A stretch of DNA of 64,000 nucleotides from Kordia zhangzhouensis (GCF_001005305.1 NZ_LBMH01000003.1:310001-374000), one strand, 5' to 3'. Positions 16,450 through 24,518 are shown, counted from the first letter of the stretch. Notes: generated by a model from the sequence alone, not told the origin. Numbers and translations: made by a program.

Positions 16450-16680
16450 ATGAAAAAAAGAAATTTGAAATTACTAAAACTTCGTAAAAATTCTGTTTCT
16501 AAGTTAGGAGCTAATGTTTCTGGCGGATTAATAAGAATCACTGATATCCAAGTATGCGGATCACAAATTGATGCATGTCCTTCTGCTTTGGCATGTACTC
16601 AATTTACAGATTGTAAAACGTTTAACAATATGTGTGAGACACTTAATTATCCTTGTCAATCATTAGTTGAATGTTGGTAA
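16450..16680 (+). CDS. Lanthipeptide-like RiPP precursor peptide 2
   Basis: A 76-residue peptide with the leader 'MKKRNLKLLKLRKNSVSKL', a Gly-Gly at residues 25-26, and a core with seven Cys, including 'QIDACPSALACTQ', close to the block in precursor 1. The spread of Ser/Thr before Cys would allow several thioether rings if a dehydratase/cyclase acted on it. Leader similarity and the shared upstream element argue for a duplicated, co-regulated pair. A bidirectional terminator follows 10 nt after the stop. Confidence 0.75.
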   Translation: MKKRNLKLLKLRKNSVSKLGANVSGGLIRITDIQVCGSQIDACPSALACTQFTDCKTFNNMCETLNYPCQSLVECW

Positions 16681-16681
16681 C

Positions 16682-16710
16682 AAAAAAAGCGGGCTGATAA
16701 CCCGCTTTTA
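16682..16710. terminator. Bidirectional terminator between precursor 2 and the amidohydrolase gene
   Basis: A 9-bp perfect stem AAAAGCGGG/CCCGCTTTT (16685-16693 with 16701-16709) lies between convergent genes. Confidence 0.88.
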
Positions 16711-16729
16711 AAGTATTTAATTGAATAAA

Positions 16730-18010
16730 TTATTGTTTATATATTTTTCCATCTTTCATTACAAAAGAAACTTTTTCCATAGTAGATATGTGTTGAGTAG
16801 GGTCATGATCTACAGCTATAATATCTGCCAAAAAACCTACTTTTAATTGTCCCAACTGGTCTTCCATTCCTAAAATTTTAGCATTCGTAATCGTCGCTGA
16901 TTGAATCGTTTCAATTGCAGGCATTCCCGCTTCTACCATATATCCAAACTCTTTTCCATTTTCCCCATGTTTAAAAACACCCGCATCAGTACCAAATGCA
17001 ATTCCAACACCTTTTTTGTAAGCTCTTGCAAATGTTCCTTGTATTTTTGGCCCAACTGCTAATGCTTTTGGTACAATTATATCTGGATAGTATCCTTCTA
17101 TTTTTGCTTTAGTTTCTACTTCTTTTCCTGCTGTAATGGTAGGCACAAGATACGCATCGTGTTTTTTCATGAGTTCCATTGTTTCGTCACTCATATAAGT
17201 TCCATGTTCTATCGTTTTTACACCACCAATAATTGCACGCTGCATTCCTTCATCTCCATGCGCATGTGCTGCTACATGCATTCCATAATCTTTGGCTGTT
17301 TCACAAATCACTTTTATTTCTTCAATAGTAAACTGTGGATTACTTCCACTTTTGGCAACGCTTAAAACTCCTCCAGTTGCCGTAATTTTAATTACATCTG
17401 CACCGTTTTTGTAACGTTGTCGAACAGCTTTTTTTGCATCGTTTACATTGTTTACAACTCCTTCTTTTGGACCTGGGTCACCGATAATTTCCTTACGATT
17501 TCCATTTGTAGGATCGGCATGCCCACCAGTAGTAGCTAACGCTTTCCCTGCAGTAAAAATTCTTGGTCCTTCTACTTTTCCTTGATTGATTGCATTTCGA
17601 AGCGAAATATTTACTCCTGAACCTCCAAGATCTCTAACAGTAGTAAAGCCTGCATGTAAAGTAACTTTTGCAAAACCTACCGAACGAAAAGCCACATCTG
17701 CATCGTTTAATGTATATTTTTCTAAATATGCTTTTGGGTTCGTTTCACTTTCTATATGAACATGCATATCTATTAAGCCAGGCATGACAGTTTTGGACTT
17801 TAAATCAACCGTTTTATCATTTTCTGTTTCTGGTTGAATATATCCGTTTTGGATACTTTTAATGGTATTCCCAGAAACTATAATCGTTTTCTCTGTGAGA
17901 ATTTTTCCGCTTTTCGTATCAATGATCTTTCCACAATGTAAATAGGTATCTTGTGCCATTGCCATAGTAGCACACAAGATACTCACGCATAAGATGAGTA
18001 GTTTTTTCAT
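16730..18010 (-). CDS. Exported metal-dependent amidohydrolase (imidazolonepropionase-like)
   Basis: A 426-residue protein with a signal peptide (residues 1-19, ending 'AMAQ') and an amidohydrolase TIM barrel: the metal site 'GLIDMHVHIES' (HxH), a Lys region 'GADVIKITATGG', 'HVAAHAHGDEGMQRAI', 'IEHGTYM' and the Asp in 'GIAFGTDAG'. The closest described relatives are secreted Xaa-Pro dipeptidase/prolidase-like amidohydrolases. It probably cleaves dipeptides or cyclic amides in the periplasm, but the substrate is not predictable. It is the last gene of the aminotransferase-galE unit (11-nt gap). Confidence 0.85.
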   Translation of the reverse strand: MKKLLILCVSILCATMAMAQDTYLHCGKIIDTKSGKILTEKTIIVSGNTIKSIQNGYIQPETENDKTVDLKSKTVMPGLIDMHVHIESETNPKAYLEKYTLNDADVAFRSVGFAKVTLHAGFTTVRDLGGSGVNISLRNAINQGKVEGPRIFTAGKALATTGGHADPTNGNRKEIIGDPGPKEGVVNNVNDAKKAVRQRYKNGADVIKITATGGVLSVAKSGSNPQFTIEEIKVICETAKDYGMHVAAHAHGDEGMQRAIIGGVKTIEHGTYMSDETMELMKKHDAYLVPTITAGKEVETKAKIEGYYPDIIVPKALAVGPKIQGTFARAYKKGVGIAFGTDAGVFKHGENGKEFGYMVEAGMPAIETIQSATITNAKILGMEDQLGQLKVGFLADIIAVDHDPTQHISTMEKVSFVMKDGKIYKQ

Positions 18011-18021
18011 TTGGTTGGTTT

Positions 18022-19047
18022 TTAGTTGGTTTTTCTAATCTTTTGTTCCCAATTCCAAGCAGAAAGCATCGCTTCATCAAGAGAAGAGATTGCTCTCCAT
18101 CCAAGAATTGTATTTGCTTTTGTAGTATTTGCATACGCTGCAACTACATCGCCTTCTCTCCTACTGGTTATAGAGTAGTTGAGTTTTTGTTTACTAACTC
18201 GTTCAAAACTTTCAATAACTTCCAGTACTGAACTTCCTTTTCCTGTTCCAATGTTAAATACTTCGAACGACTCTGTATTGGTTTTAGAAAGCAACCTTTT
18301 TAGTGCAATTACATGAGCTTTGGCAAGGTCTACAACATGTATATAATCACGGATACACGTTCCGTCTTTTGTAGGATAATCATTTCCAAAAACAGCTAAC
18401 TCTTTTCGTAATCCTATAGCTGTTTGTGTAATAAATGGCACTAAATTCTGCGGCACTCCTATAGGTAATTCTCCTATTTCAGCTGTTGGATGTGCTCCTA
18501 TTGGATTAAAATAGCGTAACGATATTACTTGTAACCCATTTACCGCTTTTGTAGTATCTAACAAAATTTCTTCTCCAATTTGTTTGGTATTTCCATACGG
18601 AGAATATGCCTGTTGAATGGGAGCATTTTCAGGAATTGGCATTTGTTCAGCTTGACCATATACAGTACACGATGAACTAAAAATAAAAGGTATGTTCTCT
18701 TTTTTTTGTATTTGTTGTAAAATGGTAATTAGCGTAGTAACATTATTTTCATAATACAATAATGGGTTTACAACGCTTTCTCCTACCGCTTTACTAGCTG
18801 CAAAATGGATAATTCCATCAATATTGTCATATTTTGTAAAGAATGAAATAGTTGCTTGTTTGTCTCTTAGGTCTAATTCTACAAATGTTGGTTCTTTCTG
18901 GGTAATGTTTACAATTCCTTTCAACACATCTTTAGATGAATTAGAAAGATTATCTATAATAATAACTTCGAAACCTGCCAATTGCAGCTCTACAACAGTA
19001 TGAGAGCCTATATAACCTAATCCGCCAGTAACTACTATTCTTTTCAA
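18022..19047 (-). CDS. galE: UDP-glucose 4-epimerase
   Basis: A 341-residue NAD-dependent short-chain dehydrogenase-type epimerase interconverting UDP-glucose and UDP-galactose. It shows the N-terminal Rossmann motif 'VTGGLGYIGSHTVVELQ', 'HFAASKAVGESV', the Ser-Ser-Cys segment 'FSSSCTVYG', the catalytic 'YSPYGNTK' (YxxxK) and the sugar-binding 'CIRDYIHVVDLAKAHV'. Length is normal. With the aminotransferase upstream it suggests surface-polysaccharide sugar supply. Confidence 0.94.
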   Translation of the reverse strand: MKRIVVTGGLGYIGSHTVVELQLAGFEVIIIDNLSNSSKDVLKGIVNITQKEPTFVELDLRDKQATISFFTKYDNIDGIIHFAASKAVGESVVNPLLYYENNVTTLITILQQIQKKENIPFIFSSSCTVYGQAEQMPIPENAPIQQAYSPYGNTKQIGEEILLDTTKAVNGLQVISLRYFNPIGAHPTAEIGELPIGVPQNLVPFITQTAIGLRKELAVFGNDYPTKDGTCIRDYIHVVDLAKAHVIALKRLLSKTNTESFEVFNIGTGKGSSVLEVIESFERVSKQKLNYSITSRREGDVVAAYANTTKANTILGWRAISSLDEAMLSAWNWEQKIRKTN

Positions 19048-19072
19048 CCTTTTATAATTTGAAATCGTTATT

Positions 19073-20230
19073 TCATTTGTTTACAAAATCCAATACTGTT
19101 TTGGTAATAAAATCAATTTGTTCGTCATCCAGTTCGGTATGCATTGGCAGAGAAATTACCTCTTTTACTAATTGATTTGTTACTGGAAAATCAGCTTCGT
19201 TATAACGTGCATCTTTGTATGCTTTTTGTGAATGTAAAGGAATCGGATAATACACTCCACACGGAATTCCTTGATCGTTCAAATGTTTTACCAAAGCATC
19301 TCTATTTACGTTTTTTACACGTAAAGTATATTGATGAAACACATGGCAATCGCAATTTTCACAAATTGAATTTTCACATGTTTTTGAAATATAAGGCGTA
19401 CTAATTTTAGTATTTCCTTCAAAAGCAGCATTATATTTTCGCGCTGCACTTTGGCGTGCTGCATTATAAGAATCTAAATGTGGTAATTTAGCACGTAAGA
19501 TGGTTGCTTGTATAGAATCTAAGCGAGAGTTCACACCAACTACATCGTGATGATATCGTTCATACATACCATGATTTACAATTCCACGGATTATGTGTGC
19601 TAAATCATCATCATTGGTAAAAATAGCTCCTCCATCACCGTAGCAACCTAAATTTTTAGAAGGGAAGAAAGATGTTGAAGCTACATGTCCAATAGCTCCT
19701 GCTTTTTTCTTATTTCCGTTTGCAAATGTATAAGTAGCTCCAATTGCTTGAGCATTATCTTCAATTACAAATAAATCATGCTCTTGAGCTATTTCTAATA
19801 TTGCATCCATATTTGCGCATTGCCCAAATAAATGCACTGGAACAATTGCTTTTGTTTTTGGAGTAATCGCTTTGCGGATGGCTTCAGGATCAATATTAAA
19901 AGAACCTTCCTCCACATCAACAAGGACAGGCGTTAATTGTAATAACGCTATTACCTCAACTGTAGCTGCAAAGGTAAAATCGGCTGTTATAACCTCATCT
20001 CCCGGTTGCAGTCCAAGTCCCATCATTGCAATTTGTAGTGCATCTGTTCCATTTGCACAAGGAATAACATGTTTTACTCCTAAGTAAGTTTCTAATTCTT
20101 TTTGAAAAGTATGTACTTCTGGTCCATTTATAAATGCTGAAGATTCGATAACATCTAGTACAGATTGATCAACTCGGTCTTTAATTTTTTCGTACTGACC
20201 TTTTAGGTCGACCATTTGGATTTTCTTCAT
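19073..20230 (-). CDS. DegT/DnrJ/EryC1/StrS-type sugar aminotransferase
   Basis: A 385-residue pyridoxal-phosphate enzyme that aminates nucleotide-linked keto sugars. Family marks: 'MVDLKGQYEKIKDRVDQ', 'ANGTDALQIAM', 'DVEEGSFNIDPEAIRKAIT', 'VPVHLFGQCANMDAILEIA', 'VIEDNAQAIGATY' and the cofactor Lys in 'STSFFPSKNLGCYGDGG'. It contains an insert with Cys-x2-Cys-x-Cys ('ENSICENCDCHVFHQYT') at about residues 295-305, where the residues before the conserved H-Y/Q-Y block are usually short. It precedes galE by 25 nt. The sugar substrate is unknown. Confidence 0.9.
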   Translation of the reverse strand: MKKIQMVDLKGQYEKIKDRVDQSVLDVIESSAFINGPEVHTFQKELETYLGVKHVIPCANGTDALQIAMMGLGLQPGDEVITADFTFAATVEVIALLQLTPVLVDVEEGSFNIDPEAIRKAITPKTKAIVPVHLFGQCANMDAILEIAQEHDLFVIEDNAQAIGATYTFANGNKKKAGAIGHVASTSFFPSKNLGCYGDGGAIFTNDDDLAHIIRGIVNHGMYERYHHDVVGVNSRLDSIQATILRAKLPHLDSYNAARQSAARKYNAAFEGNTKISTPYISKTCENSICENCDCHVFHQYTLRVKNVNRDALVKHLNDQGIPCGVYYPIPLHSQKAYKDARYNEADFPVTNQLVKEVISLPMHTELDDEQIDFITKTVLDFVNK

Positions 20231-20328
20231 TCGTATCTTTCTTTTATTCTAACAATATTACAAAATTGTAGAACGATACCCAATGAATTTGAGTGAAAGA
20301 ATGTATTTTAGCAACAAACAGATAGCAT

Positions 20329-21564
20329 TTGTATTTCATCTACAACATATTAGTTCATATTGTTGGATTTTTTATTCGAATAATTGCCCTTTTCAACACT
20401 AAACTCTCGTTATTTGTTAAGGGTAGAAAAGATGTTTTTAAAACGCTCAAAGAGCAGATTAGCTCAAGTGATTCAGTGATTTGGTTTCACACTGCTTCAT
20501 TAGGCGAATACGAGCAAGGACTCCCTGTGTTGGAAGCATTGAAGCAACATTTTCCTAATCGCACCTTTGTATTGACCTTTTTTTCTCCTTCAGGTTATGA
20601 AGTCAAAAAAAATAGTGGTGTTGCAGATGTAATTACATATTTACCAATAGATACAAAGGCAAATGCTAAAAAGTTTGTGCAGATAGTACAACCAGAATTG
20701 GTTGTTTTTGTTAAATATGAGTTTTGGCCAAACTATTTAGCAGAGCTTAAAAAACAATCAGTGCAAACCATTTCTATTTCGGCTATTTTCAGAGCTTCTC
20801 AAGCATTTTTTAAGTCTTACGGATTTTGGATGCGAAAATCGTTATATGCGTTTGATCATATTTTCGTACAGGACGAAAACTCTAAAAAACTATTAGAAAA
20901 TATACGTTATACAAATGTGACAATTAGTGGAGATACTCGTTTTGATAGAGTATTAGAAATATTGAAACGAGACAATTCTTTACCATTTATAGAAAAATTC
21001 AAAGAACAGTTACCTTGTGTAGTTATAGGAAGTAGCTGGCAGGAAGATGAAGCTGTTTTTATCCCGTTTATAAATAATACTTCTACACGTTGTAAGTTTA
21101 TCATTGCTCCGCATAATATTAAAACGCAAGAAATACAAAAACTAACCAATAGTCTTTCCAAACAAACTGTATTATTCTCTGAAATGGAACAACATTCTGA
21201 TTTGAATCAATTTGACGTTTTTATTATTGATACGATTGGAATTTTGACAAAAATATATAGCTATGCTGATGTAGCCTATGTTGGCGGCGGCATGGGAAAT
21301 ACAGGATTACATAACACATTAGAACCAGCTGTTTTTGGGATTCCGGTCATCATTGGTAAAAATTATAAAGGCTTCAAAGAGGCTGAAGATTTGGTTAAGC
21401 TTGGGGGAATTTGCACAATCAATTCTAAAGAAAGTTTTGAAAAAATAATGAAACGACTGCTTACTGATATAAAGTACCGAAATGCTTTAGGTTCAATCAA
21501 TAAAAATTATATTCAAACACAAGGAAACGCAACCGAAACAATCATATCATATTTAAAAAAATAG
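20329..21564 (+). CDS. waaA: 3-deoxy-D-manno-octulosonic acid (Kdo) transferase
   Basis: A 411-residue membrane-anchored GT-B glycosyltransferase (waaA, also kdtA) adding Kdo to lipid A precursor. It has an N-terminal hydrophobic helix, 'IWFHTASLGEYEQGLPVLEA', 'PNRTFVLTFFSPSGYEV', 'FVKYEFWPNYLAEL', 'SGDTRFDRV', 'GSSWQEDE' and 'YADVAYVGGGMGNTGLHNTL'. The reading frame begins with TTG at 20329; no ATG is available at the expected N-terminus, so a TTG start is likely. Divergent from the aminotransferase gene. Length is normal. Confidence 0.93.
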   Translation: MYFIYNILVHIVGFFIRIIALFNTKLSLFVKGRKDVFKTLKEQISSSDSVIWFHTASLGEYEQGLPVLEALKQHFPNRTFVLTFFSPSGYEVKKNSGVADVITYLPIDTKANAKKFVQIVQPELVVFVKYEFWPNYLAELKKQSVQTISISAIFRASQAFFKSYGFWMRKSLYAFDHIFVQDENSKKLLENIRYTNVTISGDTRFDRVLEILKRDNSLPFIEKFKEQLPCVVIGSSWQEDEAVFIPFINNTSTRCKFIIAPHNIKTQEIQKLTNSLSKQTVLFSEMEQHSDLNQFDVFIIDTIGILTKIYSYADVAYVGGGMGNTGLHNTLEPAVFGIPVIIGKNYKGFKEAEDLVKLGGICTINSKESFEKIMKRLLTDIKYRNALGSINKNYIQTQGNATETIISYLKK

Positions 21565-21645
21565 ACCCGTTTTCTTAAAAATTATTGTACTTCATTCCTA
21601 AAAAATAGCAATTCATCAAAATTTAAAAAAGATAGACTCCGATTC

Positions 21646-21676
21646 TTTGTGAATACAAAAAGAAGTAGTAACATTG
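21646..21676 (+). promoter_or_regulatory. Promoter of the LEA-like lipoprotein gene
   Basis: TTTG (21646-21649), 19 bp, then TAACATTG (21669-21676, one mismatch to TAnnTTTG). Start codon 31 nt further on. Confidence 0.6.
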
Positions 21677-21707
21677 TTATTACAATTAACAATAAATAAA
21701 CATACAA

Positions 21708-22085
21708 ATGAAAAAAGTAATTTTAAGAGCTGCTTTGGTTGCTGCTTTAACATTCGGAATGACTTCTTGTGAAGAAGTAAAAAAAGAAGGTGAAAAAGCT
21801 GCAGATAAAACTGAAGAGGCAGTGAAAGATGTAAAAGACGCAGCAAATGATGTTGCGAACGATGTAAAAGATGCGGCAAACGATGCTGTTGATGCTACTA
21901 AAGACGCAGTAAATGATGTAAAAGATGCAGCTAACGATGCTGTTGATGGTGCTAAAGATGCAGTAAATGATGCTATTGATGCTACTAAAGATGCGGCAAA
22001 TGATGTAAAAGATGCGGCTAACAAAGCGGTTGAAGACACAAAAAAAGCAGCTAACGACCTAAAAGAAAAAACAACAGGACACTAA
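21708..22085 (+). CDS. LEA-like helical repeat lipoprotein
   Basis: A 125-residue protein with a lipoprotein signal peptide ('FGMTSC', Cys about residue 21). The rest is a low-complexity amphipathic helix of Lys-Asp-Ala-Ala/Val-Asn units. From residue about 43 it resolves into 11-residue ('KDAANDAVDAT') and 7-residue ('KDAVNDV', 'KDAANDV') modules, mostly in the order 11-11-7. This resembles group 3 LEA and apolipoprotein-type repeats, which coat membranes or protect against desiccation in other organisms. No enzyme motif is present. It probably sits in the periplasm tethered to a membrane; a stress role is inference. The reverse strand also has long ORFs here, as repetitive shadows. Confidence 0.82.
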   Translation: MKKVILRAALVAALTFGMTSCEEVKKEGEKAADKTEEAVKDVKDAANDVANDVKDAANDAVDATKDAVNDVKDAANDAVDGAKDAVNDAIDATKDAANDVKDAANKAVEDTKKAANDLKEKTTGH

Positions 22086-22105
22086 TTGTCACTAGTTAAA
22101 AAAGT

Positions 22106-22136
22106 AAAAGCTTCTCTAAAAAGAGAAGCTTTTTTT
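22106..22136. terminator. Bidirectional terminator between convergent genes
   Basis: A 12-bp stem (22106-22117 with 22122-22133, AAAA loop) with A and T tracts lies between the lipoprotein gene and the S74 protein gene. Confidence 0.9.
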
Positions 22137-22161
22137 ATTGATATATTTTTCACAAGAAGTA

Positions 22162-23661
22162 TTATTTCACAATCATTTTTTTACTAATCATAATCTCATT
22201 ATCGGAAACTAGGCTATATATAAACATTCCTTTTCCAATTTCATTTGAGCTAATAACCACCTGTCCTTTTTGGCTAGTTAAGTTATAATCTCGTACAAAC
22301 TTACCGGACATATCAAATACAGAGATTGTTGCTTTTGTATTTGCAGGCAATGTATAATTGATTGTGGTTTGATTTGTAAAAGGATTAGGTCTATTTTGTT
22401 CCATTGAAAAGCCAACTTCTGTTTCGTCTAGAGTTCCTAAGTTCTTTTTGCTTTCTGCCAATTCATTTTTGAGCTCTACAATTTCAGCTTCTAACAAAGT
22501 AACTTTTTCATTAAGACCTTTTAAGCTAGAGGTTAATACAGAAATCAGTCCTGTATAATTCACTGCTTTGTACTCATATGAACCTGTTTCTTTATTTTCT
22601 TTATCGTAAATAGGCTTGTTAATTGTAGTGACCAATTCAGGAAAAACCTGTTCTAAATCTTGAGCCAAGAATCCGTGTTGAAGTTGTGATGATAAGTTTA
22701 AATGTTCATTATCCTTGAATGTATAGGTAACTGCATTTAACTGTGACAGTTTTTCTAAAGCATTTTCTTCTGCTTTAATATTTTCTTTTAATTTTTTATC
22801 AGACACTGTAAACATTCCTGTTACAAACACATCTCCATTAAAATATCCCGCATATCTATTTGTAAGAGAAGCTGAACTACCATATATAGCTGCTCCAAAA
22901 CCTGTAGGATTGCTTACTACGCTACTTATAAATCCTTGAACACCATATGTACTTCCATTGGAACTTCCTGTTACCGAAGAACGAACTCCTGTACTTTGAA
23001 AAGCATCTGCAACACGAACATTTACACCTGTGTCACTATACGCTCCACCAGTATGATTCACATCTACTCCCGTTTTAATGTATCCAGAAATAGTATTGAT
23101 TGCTTTGATATCGGTAAAGTAACTTCCAGAAGTTGTGTTATTTCTAACAATTAATCCGGTTTTGGTACTTCCTGGCACTGTACTATAATCAATTCCCACC
23201 AACGGCTCATTAGAAGCTAGAGGTTTTCCAAAAAAAGTTCTTCCATCAAAAGTCATAGTCGCATTAAGGGTAGAACTTGTCGAAGTAAAACTTGTAGCGG
23301 CTCTAAACTCTAAGTTACTTTTGGTAGAATCTCCAATCCACTGAATTCGAGGATTGTCATCATTTACATCTTGATAACCTAAAGTAATTGCTCTCTCTGG
23401 TAACTGAAAACGTAAACCGTACACCGTTTGGCTTCCCGTATTAAGTCGCCCAAAAGAAAACCATCTACTGGTTGAAAAGTCAAAAGCTGATCCAGAATCT
23501 AACTGAGTAATCAACCCTTTACTAAATCTAAACATTTCTGTACCTCCAAACTGCTGTGGTATAGGAGTGGTAATTGAAGATTGAACAGGTCCTGCAGACT
23601 GATTTTGTGCAAAAATAAGACTGCTTGTAAATAACGCTAAAATAAAAGTAATTTTTTTCAT
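22162..23661 (-). CDS. Type IX-secreted protein with S74 endosialidase-chaperone domain
   Basis: A 499-residue exported protein. Signal peptide (residues 1-18, 'LIFAQ'); a long beta-rich region of phage-fibre style; a peptidase S74 intramolecular chaperone domain at about 285-400 ('VSDKKLKENIKAEENALEKL', 'LQHGFLAQDLEQVFPELV'); a coiled coil ('LTSSLKGLNEKVTLLEAEIV'); and a type IX sorting domain from about 425 ('MEQNRPNPFTNQTTINYTLP', ending 'ISKKMIVK'). S74 domains trimerise fibres and then cleave themselves off. Here the sorting domain lies after it, so self-cleavage would separate it from the passenger. Its promoter carries the TACGG element also found before two precursor peptides. Confidence 0.88.
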   Translation of the reverse strand: MKKITFILALFTSSLIFAQNQSAGPVQSSITTPIPQQFGGTEMFRFSKGLITQLDSGSAFDFSTSRWFSFGRLNTGSQTVYGLRFQLPERAITLGYQDVNDDNPRIQWIGDSTKSNLEFRAATSFTSTSSTLNATMTFDGRTFFGKPLASNEPLVGIDYSTVPGSTKTGLIVRNNTTSGSYFTDIKAINTISGYIKTGVDVNHTGGAYSDTGVNVRVADAFQSTGVRSSVTGSSNGSTYGVQGFISSVVSNPTGFGAAIYGSSASLTNRYAGYFNGDVFVTGMFTVSDKKLKENIKAEENALEKLSQLNAVTYTFKDNEHLNLSSQLQHGFLAQDLEQVFPELVTTINKPIYDKENKETGSYEYKAVNYTGLISVLTSSLKGLNEKVTLLEAEIVELKNELAESKKNLGTLDETEVGFSMEQNRPNPFTNQTTINYTLPANTKATISVFDMSGKFVRDYNLTSQKGQVVISSNEIGKGMFIYSLVSDNEIMISKKMIVK

Positions 23662-23687
23662 AGTATTCTAATTTTGGTTAATCTACT

Positions 23688-23695
23688 CAAAACTA
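23688..23695 (-). promoter_or_regulatory. -7 box of the S74 protein gene
   Basis: TAGTTTTG on the reverse strand matches TAnnTTTG exactly, 26 nt before the start codon and 22 bp after the TACGG element at 23718-23732. Confidence 0.6.
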
Positions 23696-23717
23696 GATAT
23701 TTACGCTCTCAATAAAT

Positions 23718-23732
23718 TATGGAGAAACCGTA
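23718..23732 (-). promoter_or_regulatory. TACGG-N5-CC(A)TA element upstream of the S74 protein gene
   Basis: Reverse strand: GTTAATTT precedes TACGG TTTCT CCATA, which ends 57 bp before the ATG. It differs by one base in the second half-site from the perfect dyad at 15940. Confidence 0.55.
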
Positions 23733-23893
23733 AAATTAACATATTATAAATCAGTTGATTATATTCTAAAAAGAATATACGCGAATAGAAAATTACAGGA
23801 TATAATGTGTTAAAAAACTCACAAAAAATGATTCTGTAATTAAAAAAACTGAAACTATCACACTTATTTACAGCCACTTATCATTTTTGAAAC

Positions 23894-23920
23894 AAAAAAA
23901 CGAACCGAAGTCCGTTTTTT
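23894..23920 (-). terminator. Terminator of precursor peptide 3
   Basis: A reverse-strand stem ACGGAC/GTTCGT with a TTCG tetraloop and one G-U pair, followed by a T run, lies 40 nt after the precursor stop codon. Confidence 0.82.
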
Positions 23921-23957
23921 AATAATTATACAAGTCACAAATGGAATGTAAACTTTC

Positions 23958-24152
23958 CTATTGTTTTTGAGTATTACAATAGTTTCTGCATGTATCATTT
24001 GTCAACTCTGTACAATTTGCACATGACCAAAGCGGGCAGGTCATTGTATCTGGGCAATCATTAGTATCTCTTGATAAACCTGCTTTAAAACTTTCCAAAT
24101 TAGAAATTGATTTCTTGTTTAAAGTCAATCCTTTAACATTTTGTTTTTTCAT
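23958..24152 (-). CDS. Lanthipeptide-like RiPP precursor peptide 3
   Basis: A 64-residue peptide with the leader 'MKKQNVKGLTLNKKSISNL' and a core with six Cys among Thr, Asn and Asp ('DCPDTMTCPLWSC', 'ANCTELTNDTCRNYC'). The leader has a single 'AGL' where the other precursors have Gly-Gly. Same leader family as peptides 1, 2 and 4. No modification enzyme is adjacent. Upstream there is no TACGG dyad; instead an 18-nt direct repeat lies at 24221-24279, so regulation may differ. Confidence 0.7.
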   Translation of the reverse strand: MKKQNVKGLTLNKKSISNLESFKAGLSRDTNDCPDTMTCPLWSCANCTELTNDTCRNYCNTQKQ

Positions 24153-24220
24153 AATAAATTTATTTAGAATTATTTATTGACTCGAAACTATTACATCAAG
24201 ATACTATGAAAAAATATTGC

Positions 24221-24279
24221 TAGTCGTGATTTATATATTCTAGGGCTTAGGGCAACTTTCTTAGTCGTAATTTATATAT
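24221..24279. repeat. Direct repeat upstream of precursor peptide 3
   Basis: TAGTCGTGATTTATATAT (24221-24238) and TAGTCGTAATTTATATAT (24262-24279) differ at one position and are 41 bp apart, about four helical turns. They lie between precursor 3 and tRNA-Leu, the nearer copy 69 bp before the precursor start. They could be tandem activator sites. Confidence 0.6.
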
Positions 24280-24354
24280 CAATAGGTAAGTATTGTTAAA
24301 AAGGAAACGTATTAAACCCTTATGGGAAATAATTTTCACAACATTTATAAAAAT

Positions 24355-24386
24355 AAAAAAGCCGAAGTCTAAACAACTTCGGCTTT
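24355..24386 (-). terminator. Terminator of tRNA-Leu(UAG)
   Basis: An 11-bp stem AAAGCCGAAGT/ACTTCGGCTTT on the reverse strand just after the tRNA; nearly the same hairpin follows tRNA-Leu(UAA) at 62591. Confidence 0.88.
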
Positions 24387-24395
24387 CGTTTGTTG

Positions 24396-24477
24396 TGCGG
24401 GTGAAAGGACTCGAACCTTCACACCGTGAGGCACTAGATCCTAAGTCTAGCGTGTCTACCAATTTCACCACACCCGC
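24396..24477 (-). tRNA. tRNA-Leu (anticodon UAG)
   Basis: The reverse strand folds as a class II tRNA: 7-bp acceptor GCGGGTG/CACCCGC, D-arm 'TGGTAGACA', anticodon loop CTTAGGA (anticodon TAG), a long variable arm, T-loop GTTCGAGTC and discriminator A. CCA is not encoded. Confidence 0.95.
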
Positions 24478-24488
24478 AAATGTGGCTG

Positions 24489-24518
24489 CAAATATAAAGA
24501 ACATTTTTAATATTCAAA
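24489..24518 (-). promoter_or_regulatory. Promoter of tRNA-Leu(UAG)
   Basis: TTTG, 18 bp, TATATTTG on the reverse strand, 12 bp from the tRNA 5' end; matches the other two tRNA promoters in the window. Confidence 0.75.

Noticed and set aside
21616-22039. Long reverse-strand ORFs over the LEA-like gene (Ala/Ser/Thr-rich)
   Set aside because: They are shadows of the repetitive plus-strand coding sequence; the plus strand has the promoter, lipobox and terminator.
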